This document shows, one piece after another, positions 12,701-24,738 of a stretch of DNA of 64,000 nt (positions are counted from its first letter, which is position 1; every line of letters starts with the position of its first letter). The position numbers and the translations under genes were made by a program. This DNA is from Leucaena leucocephala (taxonomy: Eukaryota; Streptophyta; Magnoliopsida; Fabales; Fabaceae): assembly GCA_037074615.1 (NCBI GenBank), contig CM073570.1:16278185-16342184 (forward strand), read 5' to 3'. The notes under the pieces are model-generated. The model ran no database searches. It was given only the letters and a program-made list of their open reading frames with translations, and was not told where the DNA came from.

Positions 12701-12951
12701 GCATTATATTATAATCTGATAGACTTGAAAGTTTCCAATAATGTATACAAAGGAATAAATCTGTGACAACGCAAAAGGCACTTCCGTTTCTGCAGCAACG
12801 AGTCCATGTTACTGCTACAACCTCCACGAATCCATCTCATAATCTAACCTCAAAAACCCAGATAATGACAACACGCACACACTAATAATCACTACGATAT
12901 TACATTATCACAAAGCAAGCAACTTTATAACAAAGATATCGAAGAAGCTAT

Positions 12952-13326
12952 TCATCTTCTGCAACGTGTAATGGCAGAGCAACCCCTGGAGTAAGGATGA
13001 ACTGGGCCTCTCGCCTTGAAGCAGTTGTGGGTGTAGTAAGATCTGCCGGAGCGTGGAGGGCAGGGTATTCTATTGGCCGAGAGAGCACCGTAGGAGATGT
13101 AGTACCTCATTCTGTGCCAGTACAGAGATCTCCGGCTAAAACCACCGTCCATCGCGTCTTCTCCGGCGTCCTCCAGCTCATCGTAGAGCAACATTGTGGT
13201 CGGCCGTTCCAGAGCATCAGACATAAGCTTCATGCTTGTTTTGTCCATCTCTGCACCACTCAAACTCAGACGCATCATGATACAAACAAGTAGAGTAAGC
13301 TTGGAGAGCAGAGCTAGAGAAGCCAT
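12952..13326 (-). CDS. RALFL34: RALF34-type rapid alkalinization factor precursor
   Basis: This is an intronless gene of 124 residues. Residues 1-25 form a hydrophobic signal peptide (LALLSKLTLLVCIMM core). The acidic propeptide ends at RRSL (65-68), a site of the S1P subtilase type used by RALFs. The mature part carries YISY (76-79), needed for CrRLK1L receptor binding in the family, and four Cys (89, 102, 116, 122) that form two disulfides. The block YISYGALSAN and the ending GCSAITRCRR are close to Arabidopsis RALF34, as I remember it. That peptide is secreted, binds THESEUS1 and acts in lateral root initiation and growth control. The ATG is the only one giving a signal peptide. A CT-rich leader (GA repeat on the plus strand at about 13330-13351) lies immediately upstream. 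The orthology call is from memory, not a tree. Confidence 0.93.
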   Translation of the reverse strand: MASLALLSKLTLLVCIMMRLSLSGAEMDKTSMKLMSDALERPTTMLLYDELEDAGEDAMDGGFSRRSLYWHRMRYYISYGALSANRIPCPPRSGRSYYTHNCFKARGPVHPYSRGCSAITRCRR

Positions 13327-13924
13327 GGAGGAAGAAGAGAGAGAGAGAGAGGTAAGGCTATGGAGTGATAGGGGGAGTTGAGATTTGAGATTTAGGTTTA
13401 ATGGGGTTTGTGAGAGAGGACAGAGAGACAGGGAGTCACATGGAGATGGAGGAGGAAGAAGGATTGGTGGACAGCTGTGATCATCAATGTCTCCATGAAA
13501 GCGTGCCTCTATTAGCGGGCCTCTGTTTCCTGGTTCTGGTTCAGCTGTTATCTGGTGCGGTTGCGTGCAGGTTTATCTACCATAGATATACGGCTTTTGT
13601 CGTTTGATGGTTAGGGGCATTGAGATATATGCGTAGGACGCATTGGATGGGAGGGAGTAAGTGAGATGAATGACATGTGACGTATGGGAGAATATCTGAG
13701 GGTTACCCCACACAACGGTACAGAATAAAGATGCCGCGGATAGGACGAACGGTGCTTTCAAATTACCATCAACTTCTTTCACCAAAAAGAAAACACTAGT
13801 GCATTCAAGTTGGTGTTTCTCCGCTCATCGGTTGAAGATATCCAATTATTTGGATCTTTACTTTTTAATTTAAATTATTGTATTATAATTTTAATTATGA
13901 TATTTAAAGATATATTTTAAATTT

Positions 13925-14020
13925 TAAATATAATAGACAGTTTATATTACTTGATATTAATATTATTTAAAAAAATATAAATTTTATTTTATTTTTAAAT
14001 AATAAATTTAATTATTTTGT
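13925..14020. repeat. Third, decayed copy of the 3553/3834 repeat
   Basis: The core 'ttacttgatattaatatt' followed by 'atttaa' and an 'aaattttattttat' block matches copy A at 3585-3640 almost base for base. It shows the family is dispersed, not only local. Confidence 0.5.
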
Positions 14021-16969
14021 TAATTTTTTTATATAAAAAAAGAAAGAAAGTTGGTGTTTCTCCCATTAGAACTGGCTCAAGGTTTGAGTGCTGTCACCTG
14101 ATTATATCTGAGGATGACATTGAGCGCTGTGAATCTGAATCACTTGGTGGTTGTTGTGACTTTATTTCGTGCTACTACCGTACTTAATATAAAAGATTTA
14201 ATTTATTTTTTAAATAGATTAATTTAATTAATTATAATAAATATAAAAATTTATTAATTAATTTAAATAAATTAGATAGTATATAATATTAATTTATTTT
14301 AAAATTTTAAATTTTATAATAAATTAATTTATTTAATCTATTTAAAAATAATAATTAACTATTATATTAAAAATTGAATGAACTAACTTTTATTACTAGT
14401 ATACCATGTTGCATGTAAGATGGAAACTAACACACATTTCTCTCAACTAAAATTTAAATATTAATTTATTATATTATAAAATATAAATATTAAATATAAA
14501 CATATTTTTATATAAAAAAATAAATTTTAGTTTTCCGTTGTATTATATAAAAGAGGAGCTTGAGACATTGAATGTATTTGATGCTTGCGGAGTAGCTGTT
14601 CAGTCTTTTTTGTCTTTTTTCCTTGGCCGAAAGGGCTCTTCTTTTTGGGATTTCTGGAATTTGTTGGGCCATTTTATAAAGTCTATCAACATGAACGAGG
14701 GCATCAATTTTCAGGCCCAATTGATACATAGAAGGAAGATACTGTATGCATGTTTGATTTGCCCATGTACCAAAATCTGTTTGATTTGCCCTAAAGCCCA
14801 CAACCAGTTTTTGTTACAAGCCCACAACTAGTTGAATTCAGTGTCAAATCCAACTTTTTTAGTGAAGCCCACTATACAGAACCATGATTCACACCCCCCA
14901 GCTTCTTAGACACATCACTTTTTATTCTTTTCACCGCCAAAAATTGGGTTTAATAGGAAGGATTAATATTTTATAACGTGATGACTTAAAATTTAAATTT
15001 TTTATTAAAAGAATTATCTATATTTAATATCTAAAAGTATCTCAAATAATATTACTTCATTAGAATATGCCAATGCCTAACATACAAAGACTGAGTTACA
15101 TCCGGCATGCTCGGTAACTTCAATCCATTAGCGCTTACCTTTTCAAATGAAAAAGAAAATAAGAGTATGGAAAGATTTTAAGGCACACTAGGAAAAAGAG
15201 ATGTCGATACAATATTTAATTTACGGTTGTTGTTTTTTTTCTTTGGGCCTCTGCGCGTCCGATATTCTTGGAGTAACTAACTAATTAGATAAAAAGATTA
15301 AACAGGTGAAGTCCGTGAATGAATGAAACCTAGTTAGATGAGGCAGCAGCAGAAGATAATAAATTTATAGAGGTGACTCTGCAGCTTCATAAATCCTCTT
15401 TCACAAAGCTGCTCAAGTGCAAAGGAGAGACTCGTCTCTATATATATATAGTCCCTTTTTATAGTTTCCCTTAATCGTTCCCTGTGAAATCCAGAAAGTT
15501 CTGGATCGTTCGTACGTGTCCATGCCATGATTTTCTTTCCTTGTTTGAAAACAAAAAGCCCAGACAACCTCAAAGCTTACTCCATCACTTTAGTTCTTGT
15601 TTTACGCCATTCCGGTGAATCTGAATTTAATCCCAGTAAATATGCAAGCTCAGACATGATCAATAGATGTAACAGTTCAGGGACCACCCTCTCTGCCCTA
15701 AAGTAATTAGTAGCTTATCTTCTTATCTCTTCTGCTTCCTTATCTCTATACTCCATTCTCTCTCTCTCTCTTCTGTGCTTTTTCAAAACACACCATTTGT
15801 TGTCCTATCCTCTCTCCTATGGGTCCCCGCATCTGCTGCATGATTATTAATTTATTAGTGATTTCGAAGGAACGTAAAAGAAATTATTTATAAATATAAG
15901 GTTCTAATTGTTGTTCATATACATAGGAAGCATATATATATATATATATATATGAAATACTCTTATAATCTTTAATATCTGATTTAATTGAAGAATTTAT
16001 CTCTATCTTAAATATAATATTTATTTATTTTATCTATTAATTTTTTTTAATTATGATACTTTCTCATTATTAATTAAGAGAGGGAAAAAATGAATTGAGG
16101 GAGATGATTATAATATTTTAAAAATATATATTATATTAATTAATTTTTTTAATTTAATAAGATTAGTTAATTAAATATTATTAGTTATATATATATATAT
16201 ATATATATATTAAGGATGGGAGGAATATATTGTAAGGAAAATTAAGGGAATTGAAGTGAGCAAGCACACGCGAGTATTTACTAGATATGGACGGTGCGAG
16301 CGTACATATCGGATTGTACTTTGATATTGACTTTACATTTTATATTTAAAGCATAATCACAGCATTAACTAAGTTGCATCCGTTTATGAATACTGAAAAG
16401 CAACCACGTAACATAAAGCTTACTACCATTACGAAGAAAATAGAAAAAAAAGGAATTAATATGGTTGATTGGTGAAGACCATGCATGCAACAGTAATAAG
16501 TTCAGCATTATATATAGGAGGGTCCCCTGTAAATCAATAACTTCTCCACCACAAGCTCCCAATCCTCCTGGAAGAGCGTGCCACTGAGATGTGATTCGTT
16601 AGGATCTAATACCAACTTGGATTCTTTTTTCCTTTCCATTATAATTTTTTACCCTTTTCTTTTCTGCGTTCATTTCAAATTCAATTTTCTTCACCCTTTT
16701 TTCTCCTTATGTATAACAGATTAATTAGGTGAATCTGAATAGATATCATCTCTTAAAACCAGTTTTCGAAGTCAAACATGAACTTGTAGCATATTGACAT
16801 GAGAGCTCATTTGTATATAAGAGATCACAAATTTACTTAATTTCATGATATTAGTGTCTACCTCTTTATTCTCATAATAATCAATTTCAAATCTTCCAAT
16901 CTAATCCTTCACACACACACGTTTTATAGTGCACACACATCCTTCTAGTATAGTCAATTTTGTTTCATA

Positions 16970-17046
16970 TACTATTTAACACTAAATATAAAAATATAAT
17001 TTTTTAATAAAAATTTAAATATTAATTTATCGTGTTGTTAAGAATT
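16970..17046. repeat. Copy of a dispersed AT-rich repeat family
   Basis: The block 'aacactaaatataaa', an oligo-T/A spacer, and 'atttaaatattaatt' recur in the same order at about 54433-54507 and, in reverse, at about 14975-15055, with a weaker trace at about 520-600. They are probably MITE or LTR remnants. No ends could be defined. Confidence 0.45.
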
Positions 17047-17635
17047 AGCCATTTTTAATAAATTTAACTTAGTAGTTAGTATGTATAATGTGTGTGTATG
17101 CCTGTGCAGCTGGGGCCCACTTCATTGTTTCTCAATCTCATCCTTACGCCAACTTTTGCCGGTGACGGAGCTCATCCTAATGGAACATTATAGCCAGGGT
17201 TGTGTTTTTTTATTATCTTATTGTGTTCGGACAAACGTCATGTGATTGTGGGGCTGCCTTCTGAGTGAGGGGCTCTCTATCTTGTAAAGTAAAATTTTTT
17301 AAGGCAAAGCAAGCAATCTACTACTTTCAGTCAAAAGGGTCGATCGCATATATACTTTGAAGCAATCTGCTGGTTCATGCACCCGCATTCATTCCCTCCC
17401 ATCTACCCCACCATCTCTACTGCTCTGTGGTCCCTCCCTCCATCCCCATTGACCTCTCCCGAATCTACATCATCAACGGTCCACATTTACCCTTCTCATT
17501 TACAGCTTAACCCCACACGTGATGGGCTTTCTCTATCCTCGATAATTACTACATATTTAATTAACTCGATAGTCATTAATAAGCTTCTCTCAGATTATAT
17601 ATACTTGTTTATATATATAATATTGCCTCAAGTTG

Positions 17636-17645
17636 CTATAAAAAG
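17636..17645 (+). promoter_or_regulatory. TATA box of the HECATE gene
   Basis: CTATAAAAAG is a canonical plant TATA box about 230 bases before the ATG. A CT-rich stretch (about 17700-17730 and 17820-17865) typical of plant leaders follows. A second AT tract at about 17685-17703 is a weaker alternative. Confidence 0.55.
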
Positions 17646-17873
17646 CCCAACTCCGCTTACAGTGTTGGTCGGTTCCAGTGCAATATTTTATATATATATA
17701 TATTCTCTCTCTCTATCTTCTTATCTCTGCGCCTTCTTTCTAATAGAAACCCTACTTTTCCTTACCATATTTCTCAGCCCTCCCATACTCTGTGTTCTCT
17801 ATCAAATCGGTTCTTCTTTGCCCCTCGATCCTCTCTTTTCTTCCTTCCTTCTCTCCTGTCTCTGAGAAACTTC

Positions 17874-18617
17874 ATGGACGTGGATGACAGAGGCATGGAC
17901 ATGATGGCAATGATGATGCAGATGGAGAAGTTTCCTGAATTCTCTGAACCTTTTTACCCATCAGAACCCCCATTCTCCACCACCACGGCCACCCCCAACA
18001 GTATGCCCATACTCTCCAATAACACGATCAATCATCCTCCACCATCTAATCATAATCCCTTTGTGGCAAACCCTATTAATCCAATCCCACAACCAGTGAC
18101 ACCACACCTGATTCAACCCAACAAAGACGTTGGGTTCAGGAATAATATTACTGATAATCCCAATGCTTGTTCTTCGTCTTCTTCTTCTTCTGAGAAGAAG
18201 AATTCTATGGCGGCCATGAGGGAAATGATATTTCGTATAGCAGTGATGCAACCCATTCACATAGAACCGGAATCCATCAAGCCTCCGAAGAGAAGGAACG
18301 TGAAGATATCCAAGGATCCGCAAAGCGTGGCGGCGAGGCACCGGAGGGAGAGAATAAGCGAGAGGATTAGGATTCTGCAGAGATTAGTTCCTGGAGGGAC
18401 AAAAATGGACACGGCGTCAATGTTGGACGAAGCTATACATTACGTTAAGTTCTTGAAGAAGCAAGTTCAGACGTTGGAACAAGCAGGAGCTAGTACAGCT
18501 GTGGGTTATGGGGTACCTACTAGCTTCAATATGAATAATAATTATTCTACTTTCATAAAGGATTATCACCAACCTTCTCATATGATGGTGGGTAGTTCTA
18601 TGCAAATGTTAAGCTGA
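17874..18617 (+). CDS. HEC1/HEC2-like: HECATE1/2-type bHLH transcription factor
   Basis: This is an intronless gene of 247 residues. After a Met-rich start comes a Pro/Ser/Asn-rich region with a Ser run (about 100-106). Then come the conserved HEC block MAAMREMIFRIAVMQPIHI (112-130) and a bHLH domain at about 150-201 (basic region QSVAARHRRER, first helix ISERIRILQRLVPGG, second helix from TASMLDEAIHYVKFLKKQ). The basic region has Ala where the E-box-contacting Glu normally sits, as known for group VIIIb (HEC, INDEHISCENT). HECATE proteins act in the nucleus, often as dimers with SPATULA, in carpel transmitting tract, stigma and meristem timing. The C-terminal tail is short and Asn/Tyr-rich. 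Whether it is closer to HEC1 or HEC2 cannot be decided here. The ATG is the first one matching the family N-terminus. Confidence 0.93.
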   Translation: MDVDDRGMDMMAMMMQMEKFPEFSEPFYPSEPPFSTTTATPNSMPILSNNTINHPPPSNHNPFVANPINPIPQPVTPHLIQPNKDVGFRNNITDNPNACSSSSSSSEKKNSMAAMREMIFRIAVMQPIHIEPESIKPPKRRNVKISKDPQSVAARHRRERISERIRILQRLVPGGTKMDTASMLDEAIHYVKFLKKQVQTLEQAGASTAVGYGVPTSFNMNNNYSTFIKDYHQPSHMMVGSSMQMLS

Positions 18618-21600
18618 ATCTATGGTGTTGGTGGTCTTGATGTTGTTGATGATATTATATTGGTCGTATTGGAAAGGAAATCAAAGTGTCTCTAATTAAT
18701 TTTGTTGCCATTGTCTTGTAGGGTTATGTTTTTCTTATTCAATCGAGAACGACCAGAAAAATTTGGAGACAAATTCGGATTTCTTATCCATTTCCATGGT
18801 TATAAAGAAGAACACCTAAAAATAATTTGTATTACGAATGTCCAAACTAAGTTTGTGGTATAATATCGGGAGATAAACAGGAAAATATAGCAAAACAAGT
18901 ATTTATTATTTTCTCTGAGTTTTCGTTCGTACATTCTAGAATATATGGTGCAATAACTTCTTGCATTAATTACAGTTAATACTACAAGAATTCGACGTAA
19001 ACTATGTTATGTTGAGATCTAATTCTAATTGGAAGTACTTGTCTTCTTTTCATTTTCTGGATTAAAGGATTACATGGCAGATCATGCATACATATTTGCA
19101 AAAGCATGCTTCCTTCCAAGTTACACTAGTTACATTGTTATACTAATCTCAATCTCTCTCTCTCTCTCACACACACAATATCTCTGAAATCTAGTCAAAT
19201 TATACTTAAAAAGGTATTAAAATAGTCTTATTTTAGCCACTTTTAACATTATATTAAGAATAAATTAACATGCATATAAATATCTTTTAAACCACTGAAT
19301 TGTGCAGTTATAAAGTGTGTTCGGAGTAGAAGTAAGTGTGTAAACACAATTTTTCTCTTCGCCCTTTTTGGGGTTCTCTAAAAAATTTATAGAAATCTTA
19401 TTATAAAAAAACAAATTTTAAAAAGCCTAGACTCATCAAATCATAGGCGCATTTTGAAACTTAACATTAACTTAATCATTTTTACTTTCATATTACGAAA
19501 TTACAATTACATAAGTCAATTTCATTAATATAAACTAAACTAAATGAATAGTAAGAGAAGTTTTCAACACTCAACACAATATATGAGTCAAGAAGGTCAA
19601 ATGGAGTTTTCAAAACAAGAGAGTAAGTCAATATAATCTGTTTCTCCCCGTCCCTTTGGATGCATGTTTAACAAATTAAACCGTAACTGAATTCTTATAT
19701 AGGTCAATAATAAGTTAAATACAAATAATAATAGGCCAAAAAAATAAAATTTAATTATATTTAAAATTTTATCGAGTATTAAATATAGATATATCTTCTA
19801 TCCATAGGATTAAACGGATAAAGATGTCACAAAAAAAGAACTCATACTATATATAGAACTATATTAAAACACAGCAGATCTGATACAAATAGTAATAGAG
19901 ATTGGCGGAAAATAAGAAAGAATTTATCATCTAGTGAGAGATCAGACCCCACGACAAGCCGAGCGTGAAACCTCTTTTTAAGTACAAATTAATACTTTCA
20001 ACTAACCATCACAACAATGATTTTTCTCCCGACATATATATGTCACATTGTCTCATTTCCTTCTTATGACATAGATATAACATTTATCTATTTGTTTAAT
20101 TAACTAGTTCCATCTTGAATGAAATTGTCTCAATATAGCTGCAACAAGTCAAATAGCTAGCTAGATTGACATTTGGACATGGGCATGGATATATAATAAT
20201 TATCTCAACAAAAGAAAGCATGGATCATTATTAATGACTAGTAACTATATATGAATAAATAAATCCCTTTGTTATTTGACAAATTATTAATTAAAGCAAG
20301 TAACTAAAGAGAGAGAAAAAAAATATCTTGTATCTACTGCCCTCTTGTCTGTTTTGAACCTAGCCAATGATGGATCATGCCCTAATCTCTTACAAGAGAA
20401 GAGAGAATTGGGGTTGCCTCCCAGGGCAGGGTCGAATTATTTGAGTGTTCATGTTTGGTGGATCATGCCCCTCAAATAATACCCTATATATTATTTTTCA
20501 ATATTCTATCATATCTTAATAAATAAAATAAGATGAGATATGGACAAAGCCATCATATATATCTAGCAAATTCGAAGCATGTGAGATATTCCAAAATAGG
20601 GTCCCGACACAGGGCAGGAAGATGAGATATTTAATTAATAATAATTCAAGAGAGAAAGAATAAAGACTAAAGAACAAAGAGAGAGAGAGAGAGAGAGGGT
20701 GTTTGGATGATACTCTTTTGTTATTCAGTGCATTGTATTCGTATGTATCCTTCTCTGTCTGACACATTCTTCTTCCTCTTTCTTTCCTATCCCCTTCCGT
20801 TTCATTTGGTCATTTTCTCTACGGCTAACTTATTAAAAGGGATAAGCCTCGATGCATGTTTCTTTCTATTGCTACGTACACCGACAAACAATCTCATCAT
20901 TCGCGTATACATCGATCGATCCCAGATAAAATGAAAAATAGAATATAAAAAAGACGAAAATCAAAACATGATCGTTTCTAATTAGATCCAGCTTTCACTC
21001 GCACACACAATAATGACACAAACCACGTTGTGTTACTGTTATTAGTCTCACTTACCATGGTAACCCGGGTCATAGAGGTCACCATTGAAGTAGTCTCCTA
21101 CCTCCATCTGGTCACAAGTTTAGAACAAGATTAATTGGATTGGATTTAATATTTTTTTTCTTAGAAATAAGATAATATTGTTTTGAATTAAAAAAAATAA
21201 TAGCCAATGATCAAATTTATATTTTAGTAAATCTATTTTATTAAATTATATATAGTTGATATATGAATGTTTCATTATTTTTTGATATTAAGGCATAAAA
21301 CTACGTCGTTTTAAGTTCAAAAATAATAGTCAATCAAATTTGTATTTTATTAACTTTTATTTTGTTAAATTATACGACGATAAAAAAAATACCCCAAACA
21401 CTTTTTTTAAAAAAATTATTTGCATAATTTATTTATTGTTTGTTCATTCTATATAATTAATTAATATTGAAAGAAGGCCAACAACTGACGTTGATTTGTT
21501 GCATAACCGGCCAACCGGCCTAATTAAAATAGCCGAATACGAACAAAAATTCAGCCACATTTTTTCCACGTATTTGCCCCACTCCATCTCTTCGATCGCC

Positions 21601-23797
21601 TCCGTTTAAGATCACTTCTTTATTTACCCAAAATCTCAATATAATAATATAAAATATACTGCATGACACTCTTTGCTATCAAAAATTCATGAAGATGGCT
21701 TATTTTATTTCTTAATCTTTTATGCAATACAAGACTAATATTATATTCTTTAAAATAAAATATGGAATACATTTTCACCTGATTTTTATATCTCATCGAA
21801 TGGCAAAAATGATTGGCTACATGGGATTTATTTTATAAAAAAAATTATACAATATTTTTTTAAAAACTTTGATAAACTGTATATATTGTTCTGCTATTAA
21901 TTTTTTGGAAAAGGGATTGGGTTTTATATTTCCCAAGGATCTAAAAAATCTTCCTCTCCTGCTACAAAAATGAAATGAGTGGGCTTGCCGAAAAAAATTG
22001 TCATTTTTATGGCCCAACAGCATGACGTCATTTTTCAGCCTTTTTAATTTTTTCCCCTAATTAGATGACTATCCTATTTTGTCCAAAAATAAAAGAGGAC
22101 TATCCTATTGCTGGGCCCACTCCGTATACCTAAGTTGTTCCCTAATGTAGGTTCCAGGACAAAAACAAACTTGTAGGCCCATTGCTATCATTTAAAAGGC
22201 GTTATTCTTATATTATATATGAGTCTAATCCTTTTCTAAAAAATTATATAACAAAAAACAAAAGATCCAGAAAAATTTGATGTTAATGGCAGGGACTGGT
22301 ATATCCACGCACAAAAAAAGTGTGCGTTTTCTTTATTTTAAAAAAAATGTTAATATAGCCTATAAGAGAAAAGAAAATTTTACTCTGTCCTTCAATTGTG
22401 GGTAAGTATAATCTCTTTTTAAAAATTTTTATATAAAAAATTGTCTTTGTAACAAAAAAAAACATTTTCTTACCATTGCAGAGAGTTGATATATATAATA
22501 AAGAATAAATTTGTATCATATAAGGACGTAAGTTTAATTCTCTTTACTATTATAAAAACTAATTAAGTAGATAATTTTATAAATCACTTATAAGTATTAT
22601 CTAAATATTGGGGTCGTACCTTAGCCTTGATAGAAACCCATATCAACTTTTAGTTAGTAAAAAAAATTGTCTTAATTTAAATTAGGTTGTATATATAGAA
22701 AATATTTTACTGAGAAGAATAAAATCTATTTTAGTGATCATTATTTAAAAAATTCATTTAAAATACACACGTGGCATCATCTTAGTTAATATGGTGAAGT
22801 AAAAAAGAGAAACACAGAAAATATGCACTATAGTTTAACTGGATCTAAACTTGAATCAAACGAACACGCTTGTATACCTATTGATATGTACAAAGAGGGA
22901 AGGGGGGATTGGGGGCACATATGTAGGAAAATGGGGAGGGGTTATCTGTCTATGATCTTTTGCATCCCTGTTAAAATATTTTTTCTCAGTTTATATAATT
23001 GGTAAGTTTACTTATTGTAGTTATAAATGTCAATTTTTCTCTCCCTATTTAATTTATGTAAATTAATTGTTAACTCCCACATTTAATATCTGTAATTGAA
23101 AACCCTTTTATGGTTGTGGTTCAAAATAACATTGCATACCAAAAGTAATGAACCTTTCATTCGAAGAAAAGAGAAAATTAAATTTTCAGTCATTATAATT
23201 TTATCTAATTTTAGTTTTCCTTAATTTTATATGGATTCTTATAATTTCCACAGTTATAAACACTAATCTCTATATTCATAATATGTTAACTATGGCATAG
23301 GTAGATGTTGCAAAAAAAATTAAAAAGGATGTTTTATAAAAATAAAAGGATAGAATAAAATGTATTTATTATAACACAAAAAAAAAGATATACTCATAAT
23401 TGTCCCAATGCATATATATATACACAAATAATTTGTTATTGGTTGATTTTAACTTTATTTAAATATACATGACAACATTAATTAATGTATATGCTAGATA
23501 AAAGTTACACCATTAGCTATTAACACTATTTTTTTTTTATAAATTATAAGTATATAGACTAATATCTTAACGAAATTGAGAAAATTATAATGATTAAAAT
23601 AGAAAAGCTATAATAACCTAAATAAACAATGAGGTGAAATTAGAGACAGTTGGGGGTTAATCTTTAAGTTAATTCCTATTAATATGTTAATATAAGAATA
23701 AATTGACTCTTTAATTTAAAAAATTAAATAAATTATTTAATTATAACTAAATCTTATCATTCAAGATTAATTTATATTATATACTAATTGTTCTAAT
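18618..23797. other. Intergenic region downstream of the HECATE gene
   Basis: No gene is supportable over about 5.2 kb. About 18618-18850 is probably the HECATE 3' UTR and polyadenylation region. A short inverted repeat lies near 20436-20480, where ATTATTTGAG pairs with CTCAAATAAT, with a GGGT/ACCC extension. A GA microsatellite is at about 20678-20697. A copy of the 36228 repeat family lies at about 22497-22655. ORFs of 60-80 codons here are AT-rich and match nothing I recognise. Confidence 0.55.
22497..22655. repeat. Copy of the dispersed repeat found at 36228
   Basis: Shared blocks in the same order: an 'aagaataa.ttt.tat' start, 'ttt.attctctttactattat', 'agataattttataaat', 'ttataa.tattatctaaat' and a 'gataga..cccatatcaact'-like end. 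Related copies are at about 36228-36385, 36561-36725 and, in reverse, at about 40340-40505. Confidence 0.5.
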
Positions 23798-24017
23798 TGT
23801 TATGAATATAATATATATGTGATCTCCATATCTCCTTATATATCATATTATTAGAGAATTTTATATTATTATAGAATTGAGATTGTAAAACTTTCCTTAT
23901 AAATAGAAGTCATGTGTATTATATATTATATACCTCTGAATGGAATAAGAAATACTCTCTAGTTCCTCATATCTAATTCTCTACTCTTCATTTATATTTA
24001 TTTTTATATTTATAACA
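23798..24017 (+). repeat. 5' LTR of the copia element
   Basis: It starts TGTTATG and ends TATAACA, so it has the TG..CA ends expected of LTRs, and is 220 bp long. 'cttataaatag' at about 23897 is a probable retroelement TATA box. It is followed at once by 'ctttatcaacac', a possible primer-binding site; the matching tRNA was not identified. Confidence 0.75.
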
Positions 24018-24140
24018 CTTTATCAACACAAATCTCCGGTGAAAATGTAATATTTTGATATTCTAATTACTATATATGTTCTTTATGTTTTGTGACTTAT
24101 TCTTTATACTTTTGTAGACTGTAATTATTCTTTTTATAGC

Positions 24141-24720
24141 ATGAAGTCATAGAGCTTTCAATTTTCCATCTTATGGCTGAAGTTCATATAGCTTAGATTT
24201 TAAATATAATTGCAAAAATAAAGCTTTGATATTTATATTATGACCAGAAGTCATAAAACTTAAATTTGTAATCTAATAGCCAAAAACAAACTTTAATTTT
24301 TATATTATAGCTGAAAGCTATAAATCTTTGATTTTTATCCAAATGCCACAAATAAAGTTTTTATTTTAATATTATAGCTAAAAGCTATAAATCTTAGTTT
24401 TTTATTCAAATTCAATAAGTGAGGTTTTAATTTTTATATTATAGCTGAAAGCTATAAAGTTTAGATTTTTATCCAAAGGCAAATAAAGCTTTTATTTTTA
24501 TATTATAGATGAAAGCTATAAAGTTTGGAATTTTATCCAAATGTCACAAGTAAAGTTTTAATTTTATATTATACATGAAAGTTATAAAGTTTGAATTTTT
24601 ATCCAAAAGTTACAAGTAAATCTTGGATTTTTATCCAATGGTCATAAGTAAAGTTTTGATTTTTATGTTATGACAAGAAGTCGTATATAAAATTTAGATT
24701 TTTATCTCGTGGTAAGAAGT
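24141..24720. repeat. About 66-bp tandem repeat array with hairpin motifs
   Basis: Units recur with a spacing of 64-67 bp: the 'tatattatagctgaaagctata' motif (or a variant) begins near 24301, 24368, 24435, 24499 and 24565, with more decayed units on either side. Each unit carries a short inverted repeat (for example TATAGCT-gaa-AGCTATA at 24306-24322, 24373-24389 and 24440-24456), then 'atttttatccaaa' and an 'aataaagtttt' block. It lies just inside the 5' LTR. Confidence 0.8.
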
Positions 24721-24738
24721 TATAGAGCTTTGATGGTT

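Larger units (their letters stand above)
5842..12951. other. Long intergenic region between the kinase and RALF genes
   Basis: No protein gene is supportable over about 7.1 kb. About 6500-8300 and 9780-10440 are very AT-rich. Purine-rich duplicated blocks lie at 8604-8886. A TATA-like sequence at 9154-9166 and a hairpin at 9655-9738 suggest a possible non-coding transcription unit. About 10480-11100 is less AT-rich but has no recognisable protein on either strand. A poly-G run of about 11 bases lies near 11430. About 12560-12951 is probably the 3' UTR and flank of the RALF gene. Confidence 0.55.
13327..17873. other. Intergenic region between the divergent RALF and HECATE genes
   Basis: The two genes point away from each other, so this 4.5 kb contains both promoters. 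About 13330-13560 is probably the RALF leader and promoter. A decayed copy of the 3553 repeat lies at about 13925-14020. AT microsatellites are at 15931-15953 and 16186-16210. Copies of a dispersed repeat are at about 14975-15055 (reverse) and 16970-17046. About 17100-17870 is less AT-rich and should be the HECATE promoter and leader. ORFs in it do not resemble any protein I know. Confidence 0.55.

Noticed and set aside
17377..17865. 162-codon ORF just before the HECATE gene
   Set aside because: It runs through the promoter, TATA box and CT-rich leader of HECATE. It is low-complexity Ser/Leu/Ile text with no family match.
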